NCBI GenBank assembly: GCA_945906975.1
Contig: CAMDRY010000156.1
Location: 1 to 7,239, forward strand
DNA: 7,239 nt
Direction of reading: 5' to 3'
Source of the DNA: Bordetella parapertussis
GTDB lineage: Bacteria > Pseudomonadota > Gammaproteobacteria > Burkholderiales > SG8-39
The notes beneath the pieces are model-generated. The model saw nothing but the letters and a program-made list of their open reading frames with translations. It was not told the origin of the DNA and searched no databases. Position numbers and translations under genes: made by a program. Positions 1 through 6,402 of the stretch are shown here, one piece after another; position 1 is the stretch's first letter; each line of letters begins with the position of its first letter.

Positions 1-196
1 GCTTCCGTCCGTCCTGAACTAGTACTGCGGCATATTCGCCGCCGCTACCGTCAAACAGGCGTACCGCCCAGCCGGCCTTGAGCCTGAGCGCAGCGGCATG
101 GGCGCGCGCGGCTTCAGGGAGTGCGATTTCGCTGCCTTGGCGCAGGCACTGGCTGATGTAAAGCCGGGGCGCCGAGCTGGATTTGACTGATTTCAT
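1..196 (-). CDS. rsmE: RsmE, 16S rRNA (uracil-1498-N3)-methyltransferase, N-terminal part
   Basis: Partial gene. It starts at the ATG at 196-194 and runs off the left window edge after 65 codons. The visible protein begins MKSVKSSSAPRLYIS and continues with ALPEAARAHAAALRLKAGW, then VRLFDGSGGEYAA. This is the N-terminal PUA/OB-like RNA-binding domain of RsmE: 'PR(L/F)Y' near the start, 'LPEAAxxHxxxxLRLxxG' and 'LFDGxGGEY'. RsmE is a cytoplasmic SPOUT methyltransferase that uses SAM to methylate N3 of U1498 in 16S rRNA; the catalytic C-terminal domain lies outside the window. The start is well fixed: an in-frame TAG lies three codons upstream, and there is no ATG, GTG or TTG codon between this ATG and the conserved PRLY. 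No purine-rich ribosome binding site precedes it (the six bases before ATG are TCCTCC). The gene is divergent from typA. Confidence 0.88.
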   Translation of the reverse strand, partial: MKSVKSSSAPRLYISQCLRQGSEIALPEAARAHAAALRLKAGWAVRLFDGSGGEYAAVLVQDGRK

Positions 197-202
197 GGAG
201 GA

Positions 203-211
203 ATTCTATCA
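203..211 (-). promoter_or_regulatory. Predicted extended -10 promoter of rsmE (leaderless start)
   Basis: On the minus strand the sequence reads TGATAGAAT: a TGN extension followed by the -10-like hexamer TAGAAT (208-203). Six bases (TCCTCC) separate the hexamer from the A of the rsmE ATG at 196, so the expected transcription start falls on or within a base or two of the start codon. No convincing -35 box is seen at 16-18 bp, as is usual for extended -10 promoters. This is an inference from motif and spacing. Confidence 0.45.
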
Positions 212-286
212 GGACGTCGATTCGTGCGAGCTTGCCCGTCGCTGACGCACTGCACAAAAAAACGGCGCCCGGGATGGTATTTGCTG

Positions 287-292
287 TAGAAT
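287..292 (+). promoter_or_regulatory. Candidate -10 box of typA promoter
   Basis: TAGAAT matches the sigma-70 -10 consensus at 5 of 6 positions and lies 29 bases before the typA ATG, predicting a short leader of about 20-25 bases. No good -35 hexamer is visible 16-18 bp upstream, where the sequence is GC-rich (GGCGCC region). The box is the mirror image of the one before rsmE. The leader has only a weak ribosome binding site (GGTAAT around 311-316). Confidence is modest because a single hexamer is weak evidence. Confidence 0.3.
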
Positions 293-321
293 TCTCCACC
301 TTTTGTCAACGGTAATACCTC

Positions 322-2181
322 ATGTCACGCGCCATCCGCAACATTGCCATCATTGCCCACGTCGACCACGGCAAGACCACGCTTGTCGACAAGTTGCTGC
401 AGCAGGCGGGCACCTTCGCCGCGCACCAACAAATGACCGAGCGCATCATGGATTCCAATGACCTGGAGCGGGAGCGCGGCATTACCATTCTGGCCAAGAA
501 TTGCGCGGTGACCTACGAGGGCACGCACATCAATATCGTCGACACCCCGGGCCACGCCGATTTTGGCGGCGAAGTGGAGCGCGTGTTGTCGATGGTGGAC
601 AGCGTTTTGCTGTTGGTTGATGCGGTGGAAGGTCCGATGCCGCAGACGCGTTTCGTCACGCGCAAGGCGCTTGCACTTGGCCTCAAGCCCATTGTCGTGG
701 TGAACAAGGTCGATCGTCCTGCATCGCGGCCAGACTGGGTGGTCAATCACACCTTTGACCTGTTCGACAAACTGGGCGCCACCGAGGAACAGCTCGATTT
801 TCCTGTGGTCTATGCCTCCGCACTTCATGGTTGGGCGGTTTCTGATCTCAAGGACGCACCGAAATCAGCCGAGGAGGTCATCGCGGGCAAGCACAGCATG
901 CGTCCCTTGTTTGATGCCATTCTCAAGTACGTTCCAGTCCGTGACGATGATGCCGACGGTCCGCTGCAGCTGCAGATTTGCTCGCTCGACTACTCAAGCT
1001 ACGTGGGCAAAATCGGCATCGGCCGCATCACCCGCGGCCGCGTCCGCACCTTGCAGGAGGTGGTGGTGATGAACGGTCCGGGCTCGACCCCTATCAAGGG
1101 CCGTATCAATCAGGTGCTGACATTCGAGGGGCTCGAGCGCGTGGTTTCCGAAGAGGCTCGCGCCGGTGACATCGTGTTGATCAACGGCATTGATGAAATT
1201 GGCATCGGTTCGACGATCTGCCACCCGGAGCACCTTGATGCGCTGCCGCTGCTGCGCGTGGACGAGCCGACCTTGACCATGAACTTCATGGTCAACAGCT
1301 CACCGCTTGCCGGCCGTGAGGGCAAATTTGTCACCAGCCGCCAGTTGCGCGAGCGCCTTGAGCGCGAACTCAAAAGTAACGTGGCACTCAAGGTCGAGTT
1401 CACCTCTGACTCGGACACGTTTATCGTGTCGGGTCGCGGCGAATTGCACCTGACCATCCTGCTCGAAAATATGCGCCGCGAAGGCTACGAGATGGCGGTC
1501 GGTCGGCCACGCGTGGTGCTCAAGGAAATTGACGGGGTGAAACAGGAGCCCTACGAGTTGCTGACGGTCGACGTCGAAGATACGCACCAGGGCGCGGTGA
1601 TGGAGGAGTTGGGCCGGCGCAAGGGTGATTTGACCGACATGCAGCCCGACGGCAAGGGTCGTGTTCGTCTTGAGTACCGTATCACGGCTCGCGGCCTGAT
1701 CGGTTTCCAGGGCGAGTTCCTTACGCTGACGCGCGGAACCGGACTGGCCAGCCACATTTTTGACGACTACGGCCCGATCAAGGGTGATATGGAAGACCGC
1801 CGCAACGGCGTGCTGATCAGCCAGGACGATGGCGCCGCGGTCGCCTACGCATTGTGGAAGTTGCAGGATCGCGGTCGCATGTTCGTGTCCCCCGGCGAGG
1901 CGCTGTATGAGGGCATGATCATCGGCATCCATTCGCGCGACAACGATTTGGTGGTGAACCCGATCAAAGGCAAGCAACTGACTAACGTGCGCTCTTCGGG
2001 TACCGACGAAGCCGTGCGTCTGGTGCCGCCGGTCGAACTCACGCTGGAAAAGGCGGTGGAGTTTATCGCCGATGACGAGTTGGTCGAGATCACCCCGAAG
2101 TGCATACGCATTCGCAAGCGCCATCTTCTCGAGCATGATCGCAAGCGCGCTTCTCGCTCGGAGTCAGGCATCGCCGCCTAG
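322..2181 (+). CDS. typA: TypA/BipA, ribosome-associated translational GTPase
   Basis: A complete 619-residue protein; the family usually has about 605-615, and the extra residues are a basic C-terminal tail. All GTPase motifs are present: P-loop AHVDHGKTT (12-20), switch I RERGITI (50-56), DTPGH (74-78), NKVD (128-131) and the G5 SA (166-167). The G domain (about 1-205) is followed by the EF-Tu-like domain II, the EF-G-like domains III and V ([20 protein letters not shown] belongs to this part), and the BipA-specific C-terminal domain (about 490-600). TypA is an EF-G-like GTPase that binds the 70S ribosome in the cytoplasm and supports 50S assembly and growth at low temperature or under stress. 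The ATG at 322 places the P-loop 12 residues in, as in homologues. The gene is divergent from rsmE, convergent with the DUF4189 gene, and ends before a strong hairpin. Confidence 0.97.
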   Translation: MSRAIRNIAIIAHVDHGKTTLVDKLLQQAGTFAAHQQMTERIMDSNDLERERGITILAKNCAVTYEGTHINIVDTPGHADFGGEVERVLSMVDSVLLLVDAVEGPMPQTRFVTRKALALGLKPIVVVNKVDRPASRPDWVVNHTFDLFDKLGATEEQLDFPVVYASALHGWAVSDLKDAPKSAEEVIAGKHSMRPLFDAILKYVPVRDDDADGPLQLQICSLDYSSYVGKIGIGRITRGRVRTLQEVVVMNGPGSTPIKGRINQVLTFEGLERVVSEEARAGDIVLINGIDEIGIGSTICHPEHLDALPLLRVDEPTLTMNFMVNSSPLAGREGKFVTSRQLRERLERELKSNVALKVEFTSDSDTFIVSGRGELHLTILLENMRREGYEMAVGRPRVVLKEIDGVKQEPYELLTVDVEDTHQGAVMEELGRRKGDLTDMQPDGKGRVRLEYRITARGLIGFQGEFLTLTRGTGLASHIFDDYGPIKGDMEDRRNGVLISQDDGAAVAYALWKLQDRGRMFVSPGEALYEGMIIGIHSRDNDLVVNPIKGKQLTNVRSSGTDEAVRLVPPVELTLEKAVEFIADDELVEITPKCIRIRKRHLLEHDRKRASRSESGIAA

Positions 2182-2226
2182 TACCGGTGAGGCCACCGCG
2201 ATGCAGTGGCCGGAATAAATCTGCAA

Positions 2227-2267
2227 AACAGCTGAAAACCCGCGCCAGTCGCGGGTTTTCAGCTGTT
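2227..2267. terminator. Bidirectional rho-independent terminator between typA and the DUF4189 gene
   Basis: A perfect 18-bp inverted repeat (2227-2244 and 2250-2267) has a 5-base loop, CCAGT. The inner part is AAAACCCGCG / CGCGGGTTTT, a GC-rich stem flanked by A and T runs, so either strand gives a hairpin followed by U residues. It lies 45 bases after the typA stop and 19 bases beyond the stop of the convergent DUF4189 gene, so it can end both transcripts. Confidence 0.9.
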
Positions 2268-2286
2268 GGCCCGGGATTTCACGAGG

Positions 2287-2655
2287 CTATCTGGTGCAGG
2301 CCCATACGGTGACTTCACAGGCTTCGCCGCATTTTCGCAGGGCCTTTGTCTCCGCCTCCTGCCTTGTCATTCCGCTCACCGCGGCAAATCGCCTGGGCCC
2401 GTTGGCGAGGGCACCGCAGGCGTTGCGAAAGCTGGTCACCACTTCGCATTTCGCATGAGCACATTGGCGCAGGGCTTCTGTCTTGGCGTCACGCGCACTG
2501 ACGCTGTCGATGGCGTAACCATAATTGCCCGATGCACGATGATAGGCAATGGCGCCGTTGGCCTTGGTGGACTTGAATTTTTGTGTGTTGGCCATTGCGC
2601 ACGATAACGGCGCCATCGAAATGACGATGCAAAGGACTACGCGCAATCCCCTCAT
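2287..2655 (-). CDS. Small exported DUF4189-family protein
   Basis: 122 residues. Residues 1-22 look like a Sec signal peptide: basic MRGLR, hydrophobic VVLCIVISMAPLS, then a possible cleavage after AMA. The mature part matches the DUF4189 pattern: NGAIAYHRASGNYGYAID, a central ALRQC...CEVVTSFRNACGALA, then a similar second half ending ALRKCG..CEVTVWAC. Six cysteines in the mature region (65, 70, 80, 109, 113, 120) could form three disulfides in the periplasm. Cys19 is not in a good lipobox (Pro at -3), so a lipoprotein is unlikely. The ATG lies 9 bases after the stop of the UxaA-family gene, and that stop codon is part of the ribosome binding site (TAGGAG, 2667-2662). It is therefore probably the last gene of the operon. 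The function of DUF4189 is unknown, and a role in sugar-acid use is only suggested by position. Confidence 0.82.
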   Translation of the reverse strand: MRGLRVVLCIVISMAPLSCAMANTQKFKSTKANGAIAYHRASGNYGYAIDSVSARDAKTEALRQCAHAKCEVVTSFRNACGALANGPRRFAAVSGMTRQEAETKALRKCGEACEVTVWACTR

Positions 2656-2664
2656 GTCCGGCTC

Positions 2665-4212
2665 CTACATAGTGGCGCCGACAATCCACGGCGCGAATTC
2701 ATCCTCACCATAACCCCATTGTTCGCTACGGGTCTTTTGGCCCGATGCGGTTTTGAGCATGAGCTCAAAGAACCTGTGGCCCGACTCCTCGATCGATTCC
2801 TTGCCGTCCACAATAGTGCCACAGTTAAAGTCCATGTCCTCTTCCTGGTGGGCATAGAGCGCGGAGTTGGTTGCGAGCTTGAGCGAGGGCGCCGGTTTGC
2901 ATCCATAGGCCGAGCCGCGTCCGGTGGTGAAGCAGACCATGTTGGCCCCGCCGGCGACCTGACCGGTCGCGGCGACCGGGTCGAAACCAGGCGTATCCAT
3001 GTAAACAAACCCGCGTGCTGTGACCGGTTCGGCGTATTCATACACTTCGACCAGATTGGTGGTGCCGCCCTTGGCGACCGCGCCAAGGGATTTTTCAAGA
3101 ATGGTCGTCAGCCCCCCCGCCTTGTTGCCCGGCGACGGGTTATTGTTCATTTCATTGCCATTGCGCGCAGTGTAGTCCTCCCACCACTTGATACGGCGTA
3201 CGAGCTTTTCCCCGACTTCGCGTGTTACGGCACGGCGGGTCAGAAGGTGTTCCGCACCGTAGATTTCCGGTGTTTCAGACAGGATCGCCGTGCCACCGTG
3301 CCTGACCAGCAAATCCACCGCAGCACCGAGTGCGGGGTTGGCTGAAATCCCCGAATAACCGTCGGAACCGCCGCATTGCAGGGCAAGGGTGAGGTGTGAG
3401 GCCGGCACCGTTTGCCGTTTGGCTTTGTTGGCCTCTGGAAGAATGGCCTCTATGCGCGCAATGCCTTCGCGCACTGCTTTCATCGTGCCGCCTTTTTCCT
3501 GGATGGTGTAAGCGGCCAGCTTATCGCTGCGCTGCAGTTTGTGTACAGCCATCAGACTGTTGATCTGGTTGGATTCGCAGCCTAGCCCCACCAACTGGGT
3601 GCCGAAAAAATTTGGATGACGCGCGTAGCCGGCCATGGTCCGGCGCAGTATGTCGATGCCTTCGCCTTCGCTCGCCATGCCGCAACCGGATTTGTGGGTC
3701 AGGGCGACCACGCCATCGACGTTGGGGTAGGCATCCAGCCTGGCGCGGAAATGATCGGCGATCATGCGCGCCACGGTGGCTGAGCAGTTCACGCTGGTGA
3801 GGATGCCGATGTAGTTGCGTGTGGCAACACGGCCGTCGGCGCGCACGATGCCCTCGAAGGTGGCCTGCGGCTGGGCAAATTGCGTTGGTTTGACATCGGA
3901 GCAATAGGCGTAATCGCGTTCAAAATCGCCCATACCGAGATTGTGTACGTGGATATGCTCACCGGCTTTGATGTCACGGGTGGCAAAGCCGATGATCTGG
4001 TTGTAGCGGCGCACCGGCTGCCCCGCCGCCACATCGCGAACGGCGATTTTGTGTCCGGCGGGGATGGCGCCGGCGAGCCGGATATTGCCCTCGTTGGGTA
4101 GCAGGGTTTCACCGGGAATCGCCACGCGGGCGATGACCACATCGTCTGCGGCGTTGAGGCGGATGGTTATGTCGGCGGCTTGGAGCATGGTGAGGTCTCT
4201 TTCGTGAATCAT
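2665..4212 (-). CDS. UxaA-family (altronate/galactarate-type) sugar-acid dehydratase
   Basis: 515 residues, normal for the family (E. coli UxaA 495, GarD 523). Residues 15-92 form the N-terminal SAF-like domain (IRLNAADDVVIAR ... GEHIHVHNL). The core follows: ADGRVATRNYIG (125-136), SVNCSATVA (140-148), KSGCGM (174-179), VGLGCESNQ (208-216), LQCGGSDGYSGISANPALG (278-296), NPSPGNKAGG (358-367) and TTGRGSAYGCKPAP (429-442). These enzymes are cytoplasmic Fe(II)-dependent dehydratases that convert aldonic or aldaric acids to 2-keto-3-deoxy acids. Residues around 131-148 fit the UxaA branch better than GarD, but the substrate cannot be fixed. An alternative start is Met9 (ATG at 4188), preceded by GAGA at a suitable distance and closer to the family N-terminus; Met1 is preceded by AGAAG. 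The gene lies between dctM and the DUF4189 gene. Confidence 0.9.
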   Translation of the reverse strand: MIHERDLTMLQAADITIRLNAADDVVIARVAIPGETLLPNEGNIRLAGAIPAGHKIAVRDVAAGQPVRRYNQIIGFATRDIKAGEHIHVHNLGMGDFERDYAYCSDVKPTQFAQPQATFEGIVRADGRVATRNYIGILTSVNCSATVARMIADHFRARLDAYPNVDGVVALTHKSGCGMASEGEGIDILRRTMAGYARHPNFFGTQLVGLGCESNQINSLMAVHKLQRSDKLAAYTIQEKGGTMKAVREGIARIEAILPEANKAKRQTVPASHLTLALQCGGSDGYSGISANPALGAAVDLLVRHGGTAILSETPEIYGAEHLLTRRAVTREVGEKLVRRIKWWEDYTARNGNEMNNNPSPGNKAGGLTTILEKSLGAVAKGGTTNLVEVYEYAEPVTARGFVYMDTPGFDPVAATGQVAGGANMVCFTTGRGSAYGCKPAPSLKLATNSALYAHQEEDMDFNCGTIVDGKESIEESGHRFFELMLKTASGQKTRSEQWGYGEDEFAPWIVGATM

Positions 4213-4239
4213 GACGTCTTCTAAACCGCGACCAATTTA

Positions 4240-4259
4240 CCCCGTCTCCCTCGACGGGG
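4240..4259. repeat. GC-rich hairpin in the dctM to UxaA-family gene gap
   Basis: The inverted repeat CCCCGTC / GACGGGG (7 bp, 6-base loop TCCCTC) lies in the 111-base gap between the two genes. An overlapping, mutually exclusive pairing is possible between CTCCC (4246-4250) and GGGAG (4258-4262). Neither orientation is followed by a T run, so it is not a classical terminator. It could be a REP-like dispersed palindrome or an mRNA processing or stabilising element. The rest of the gap contains only the candidate -10 box listed separately. Confidence 0.5.
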
Positions 4260-4296
4260 GAGGGAACGTGCAAAGGTTCATCAGGCCGCGCGGATT

Positions 4297-4302
4297 ATTC
4301 TA
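4297..4302 (-). promoter_or_regulatory. Candidate internal -10 box upstream of the UxaA-family gene
   Basis: On the minus strand the hexamer is TAGAAT, the same as the two boxes in the rsmE-typA gap. It lies just after the dctM stop and would give a leader of about 80-100 bases containing the 4240-4259 hairpin. No recognisable -35 or TGN extension is present, so this could be chance. If active, it would let the dehydratase and DUF4189 gene be transcribed separately from the transporter. Confidence 0.2.
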
Positions 4303-4323
4303 CTCTGGGCACCTGACCTTGGC

Positions 4324-5727
4324 TCAGGGCATCAGCGTCCGCGGCAGCCACATCGAAATGCTCGGCACGTAAGTGATCAGGACCAGGCTGCCCAGCAGCG
4401 GAAACAACCACGGCAGTATGGCGATGGTCGTTCGCTCGACCGAAAGTTTCGCCACCCTCGCCAGCACGAACAGCACCATGCCCATAGGCGGATGCAGCAG
4501 GCCTATCATCAGGTTGAGCACCATCACCAGCCCGAAATGCACCGGGTCGATGCCCAGTTGCAGGCAGATGGGTAGCAGAATGGGTACGAGGATGGTGATG
4601 GCCGCCGTGGGCTCGAGAAAGCAGCCAACGAAAAGCATCAGCAGGTTGGCGAGCAAGAGGAACATGTCCGGGTTGTGGGTATAGGAGAGCACGAGGGCGG
4701 CTACCGCGTCGGTGACCTTGGTCACCGTCAGCAGCCAGCCGAAAATGGAAGCCGAGGCGACGATCAGCAGTACCGTAGATGTCGTCTCGATGGTGTCCAT
4801 CGACACCTTGATCAGCATTTTCCAGTTCATGCTGCGGTACCAGACCAAACCGAGGAACAAGGACCAGACGCAGGCGGCGATGGCCCCCTCGGTGGCGGTA
4901 AAAACCCCGGAGGTCATGCCGCCTATGAGCAGCACCGGCGTCATGATAGGCAGGACCGCGTTAAAGCGGAACATGCGGTCGGCGGCGAGCAGCACCGCCA
5001 TTGCGGCAAAGAATGTCGGTGCCGGGTCGGTGCCCATTTGGGTGGCGGCCCAGATTGCGGTCGGGAACGCCACGACCACAATCAGTTCCAGCACCGCCTT
5101 GTTGAGCTTGGGCCAGCTGAACGGGACGTCATTTCCCCATTTGTTTTTGTGGGCGTAATAGGCGACGGTGCACATCATCAGCAGTGCCATGACAGCGCCG
5201 GGCAGGATGCCGGCGAGGAACAGCTTGCCTACCGACACATTGGCGAACATGGCGTAAATGACGAAGGGCAGCGACGGCGGGATGATCGGACCGAGGGTGG
5301 CCGATGCGGCGGTCACGCCGACGGCAAATTCGGTGCTGTAGCCGTGATCCTTCATTGCCTTGATCTCGATGGTGCCAAGGCCCGCGGCGTCGGCGATGGC
5401 GGTGCCCGACATGCCGGCGAAAATTACCGAGCCAAGCACGTTGACGTGGCCGAGTCCGCCCTTCAACCAACCGACCAGTGCCAGGGCGAAGTTATAAATG
5501 CGGTTGGTGATGCCGGCCGAATTCATCAGGTTGCCAGCCATGATGAAAAAAGGCACGGCCAGCAGCGGGAACGAGTCAATGCCGTTGACCATGCGGTGGA
5601 TCACCACAAAATCGGGCACGTTGCCCGAAAGCATGACGTAAAGCAGCGATGCGAACGCCATTGCCAGGGCAACCGGCAGCCCCGCACACATCAGCGCGAG
5701 GAAGGAGGCGAGCAGGGCCGAGGTCAT
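4324..5727 (-). CDS. dctM: TRAP transporter large permease subunit (DctM family), enlarged
   Basis: 467 residues, almost entirely hydrophobic, forming the ion-coupled transport channel of a TRAP system in the inner membrane. Family landmarks: PFFIMAGNLMNSAG (59-72), GMSGTAIADAAGLG (105-118), ASATLGPIIPPSLPFVIYA (141-159), SGVFTATEGAIAA (273-285), EPTAAITILVPILLP (372-386) and LHPPMGMVLFVLARVA (411-426). DctM proteins usually have about 425 residues. The extra length appears to be an insertion around 212-256 with two hydrophobic stretches (about 212-230 and 237-250), just before the segment leading to the FTATE motif. The ATG overlaps the dctQ stop by 4 bases (ATGA) and is preceded by GGAGG (5739-5735) at 7 bases, so translation is coupled. 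The substrate is probably a sugar acid, judged from the flanking dehydratases; TRAP systems in general carry organic acids. The symbol is used at family level. Confidence 0.93.
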   Translation of the reverse strand: MTSALLASFLALMCAGLPVALAMAFASLLYVMLSGNVPDFVVIHRMVNGIDSFPLLAVPFFIMAGNLMNSAGITNRIYNFALALVGWLKGGLGHVNVLGSVIFAGMSGTAIADAAGLGTIEIKAMKDHGYSTEFAVGVTAASATLGPIIPPSLPFVIYAMFANVSVGKLFLAGILPGAVMALLMMCTVAYYAHKNKWGNDVPFSWPKLNKAVLELIVVVAFPTAIWAATQMGTDPAPTFFAAMAVLLAADRMFRFNAVLPIMTPVLLIGGMTSGVFTATEGAIAACVWSLFLGLVWYRSMNWKMLIKVSMDTIETTSTVLLIVASASIFGWLLTVTKVTDAVAALVLSYTHNPDMFLLLANLLMLFVGCFLEPTAAITILVPILLPICLQLGIDPVHFGLVMVLNLMIGLLHPPMGMVLFVLARVAKLSVERTTIAILPWLFPLLGSLVLITYVPSISMWLPRTLMP

Positions 5728-6308
5728 GCGCTTTCCTCCCCGGCCACTTCAGGCCGCTCGAGCACGCTATAGCCCTGGCGCCAGTGCCTGATGAGGGCCT
5801 GCACGGCGCGAAAGCACATCAGCGCAAAACCGAGCATGACCATGGCGTAAATCAGCCCGATCGGCCAGTCGACGATGGCCATGGGCTGTTTGCCTATTTT
5901 TTGCATCAGCGAATAGGTGAGGTAAATGGCGTAGCTGAAGAACAGCACCCGTACCGCGTCGACAAGGGTTGACAGAGTGCGCGCCAGAGCCGGCGCCATG
6001 AAGCGGTAGAAAATATCGACCTGGATGTGGGTGTTTTTGCGCACGCCTATCGCCGCGCCGATGAATACCAGGCAGATCAGCAGGTAGCGCGCGATTTCCT
6101 CGGTCCAGGACGCCGAATCGTTAAGGGCGTAGCGGGTGAAGAACTGGTAAAACACGGTGGCCGCAAGCACCCAGAAAAAGCCGAACGCAATCCAGTCCTC
6201 AAGACGGTAAATCGAAAGGTCCACTGGCTCATCGGTGACGTGAAACTCCCCGTCGTCTCCGAGCACGTGCTCGTCACCGTTGTCCAGATCCGGTGCATGT
6301 GTTGCCAT
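5724..6308 (-). CDS. dctQ: TRAP transporter small permease subunit (DctQ family)
   Basis: 194 residues from the chosen ATG at 6308. There is an unusually long acidic N-terminal region (DLDNGDEHVLGDDGEFHVTDEPVD, about 7-30), followed by four predicted membrane helices at about 39-57, 75-91, 115-133 and 148-168. The DctQ hallmark FTRYALNDSASWTEEIARYLL lies between helices 1 and 2, followed by FIGAAIGVRKNTHIQVD. DctQ is the small membrane subunit that pairs with DctM. The frame is open to an earlier ATG at 6326, but the 6308 start has a strong GGAGG at 5 bases while the earlier one does not, so 6308 is preferred. The stop overlaps the dctM start. No DctP binding-protein gene lies beside it here. 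Confidence 0.92.
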   Translation of the reverse strand: MATHAPDLDNGDEHVLGDDGEFHVTDEPVDLSIYRLEDWIAFGFFWVLAATVFYQFFTRYALNDSASWTEEIARYLLICLVFIGAAIGVRKNTHIQVDIFYRFMAPALARTLSTLVDAVRVLFFSYAIYLTYSLMQKIGKQPMAIVDWPIGLIYAMVMLGFALMCFRAVQALIRHWRQGYSVLERPEVAGEESA

Positions 6309-6313
6309 GTCCC

Positions 6314-6318
6314 CCTCC
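6314..6318 (-). promoter_or_regulatory. Ribosome binding site that decides the dctQ start
   Basis: GGAGG on the minus strand, 5 bases before the ATG at 6308 and inside the frame that would be read from the ATG at 6326. It supports the shorter protein MATHAPDLDNG. The ATG at 6326 has only GGAG directly abutting it, which is too close to function. Confidence 0.7.
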
Positions 6319-6339
6319 TCTAGCATCTCCGTGCGGATT

Positions 6340-6361
6340 AAACGGCTTGTCCCAGCCGTTT
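6340..6361. repeat. Hairpin between the IlvD/Edd-family gene and dctQ
   Basis: A perfect 8-bp inverted repeat AAACGGCT / AGCCGTTT with a 6-base loop, in the 94-base gap between the dehydratase stop and the dctQ start. On the transcribed strand it is followed by TAATCC rather than a U run, so it is at best a weak attenuator. It may act in processing or stabilising the mRNA between the two genes. It is flanked by two near-identical 12-base direct repeats (6331-6342 GTGCGGATTAAA and 6368-6379 GTGCGGGTTAAA, 11 of 12 identical). Confidence 0.5.
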
Positions 6362-6402
6362 CAATCGGTGCGGGTTAAAGCCCTAGCCCCCGCCTTTGAC
6401 GC

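Noticed and set aside
114..299. A 61-codon minus-strand frame before typA
   Set aside because: It overlaps the rsmE start in another frame. The rsmE frame matches the methyltransferase N-terminus, while this one matches nothing.
1300..2136. A 278-codon open frame antisense to typA
   Set aside because: It is a shadow of typA codon usage, with no domain, no sensible ribosome binding site and complete overlap with a confident gene.
2266..2607. A plus-strand frame opposite the DUF4189 gene
   Set aside because: It would start inside the terminator hairpin, and the minus-strand frame has a signal peptide, paired cysteines and a family match.
4240..4259. The hairpin read as a rho-independent terminator of dctM
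   Set aside because: No run of T follows the stem on the minus strand (TAAATTGG), so efficient intrinsic termination is unlikely.
4675..5772. A 365-codon open frame on the plus strand, antisense to dctM
   Set aside because: Its product is hydrophilic and rich in Gly, His, Gln and Arg with no recognisable domain, as expected from reading a membrane protein gene backwards in GC-rich DNA. DctM on the other strand is certain.
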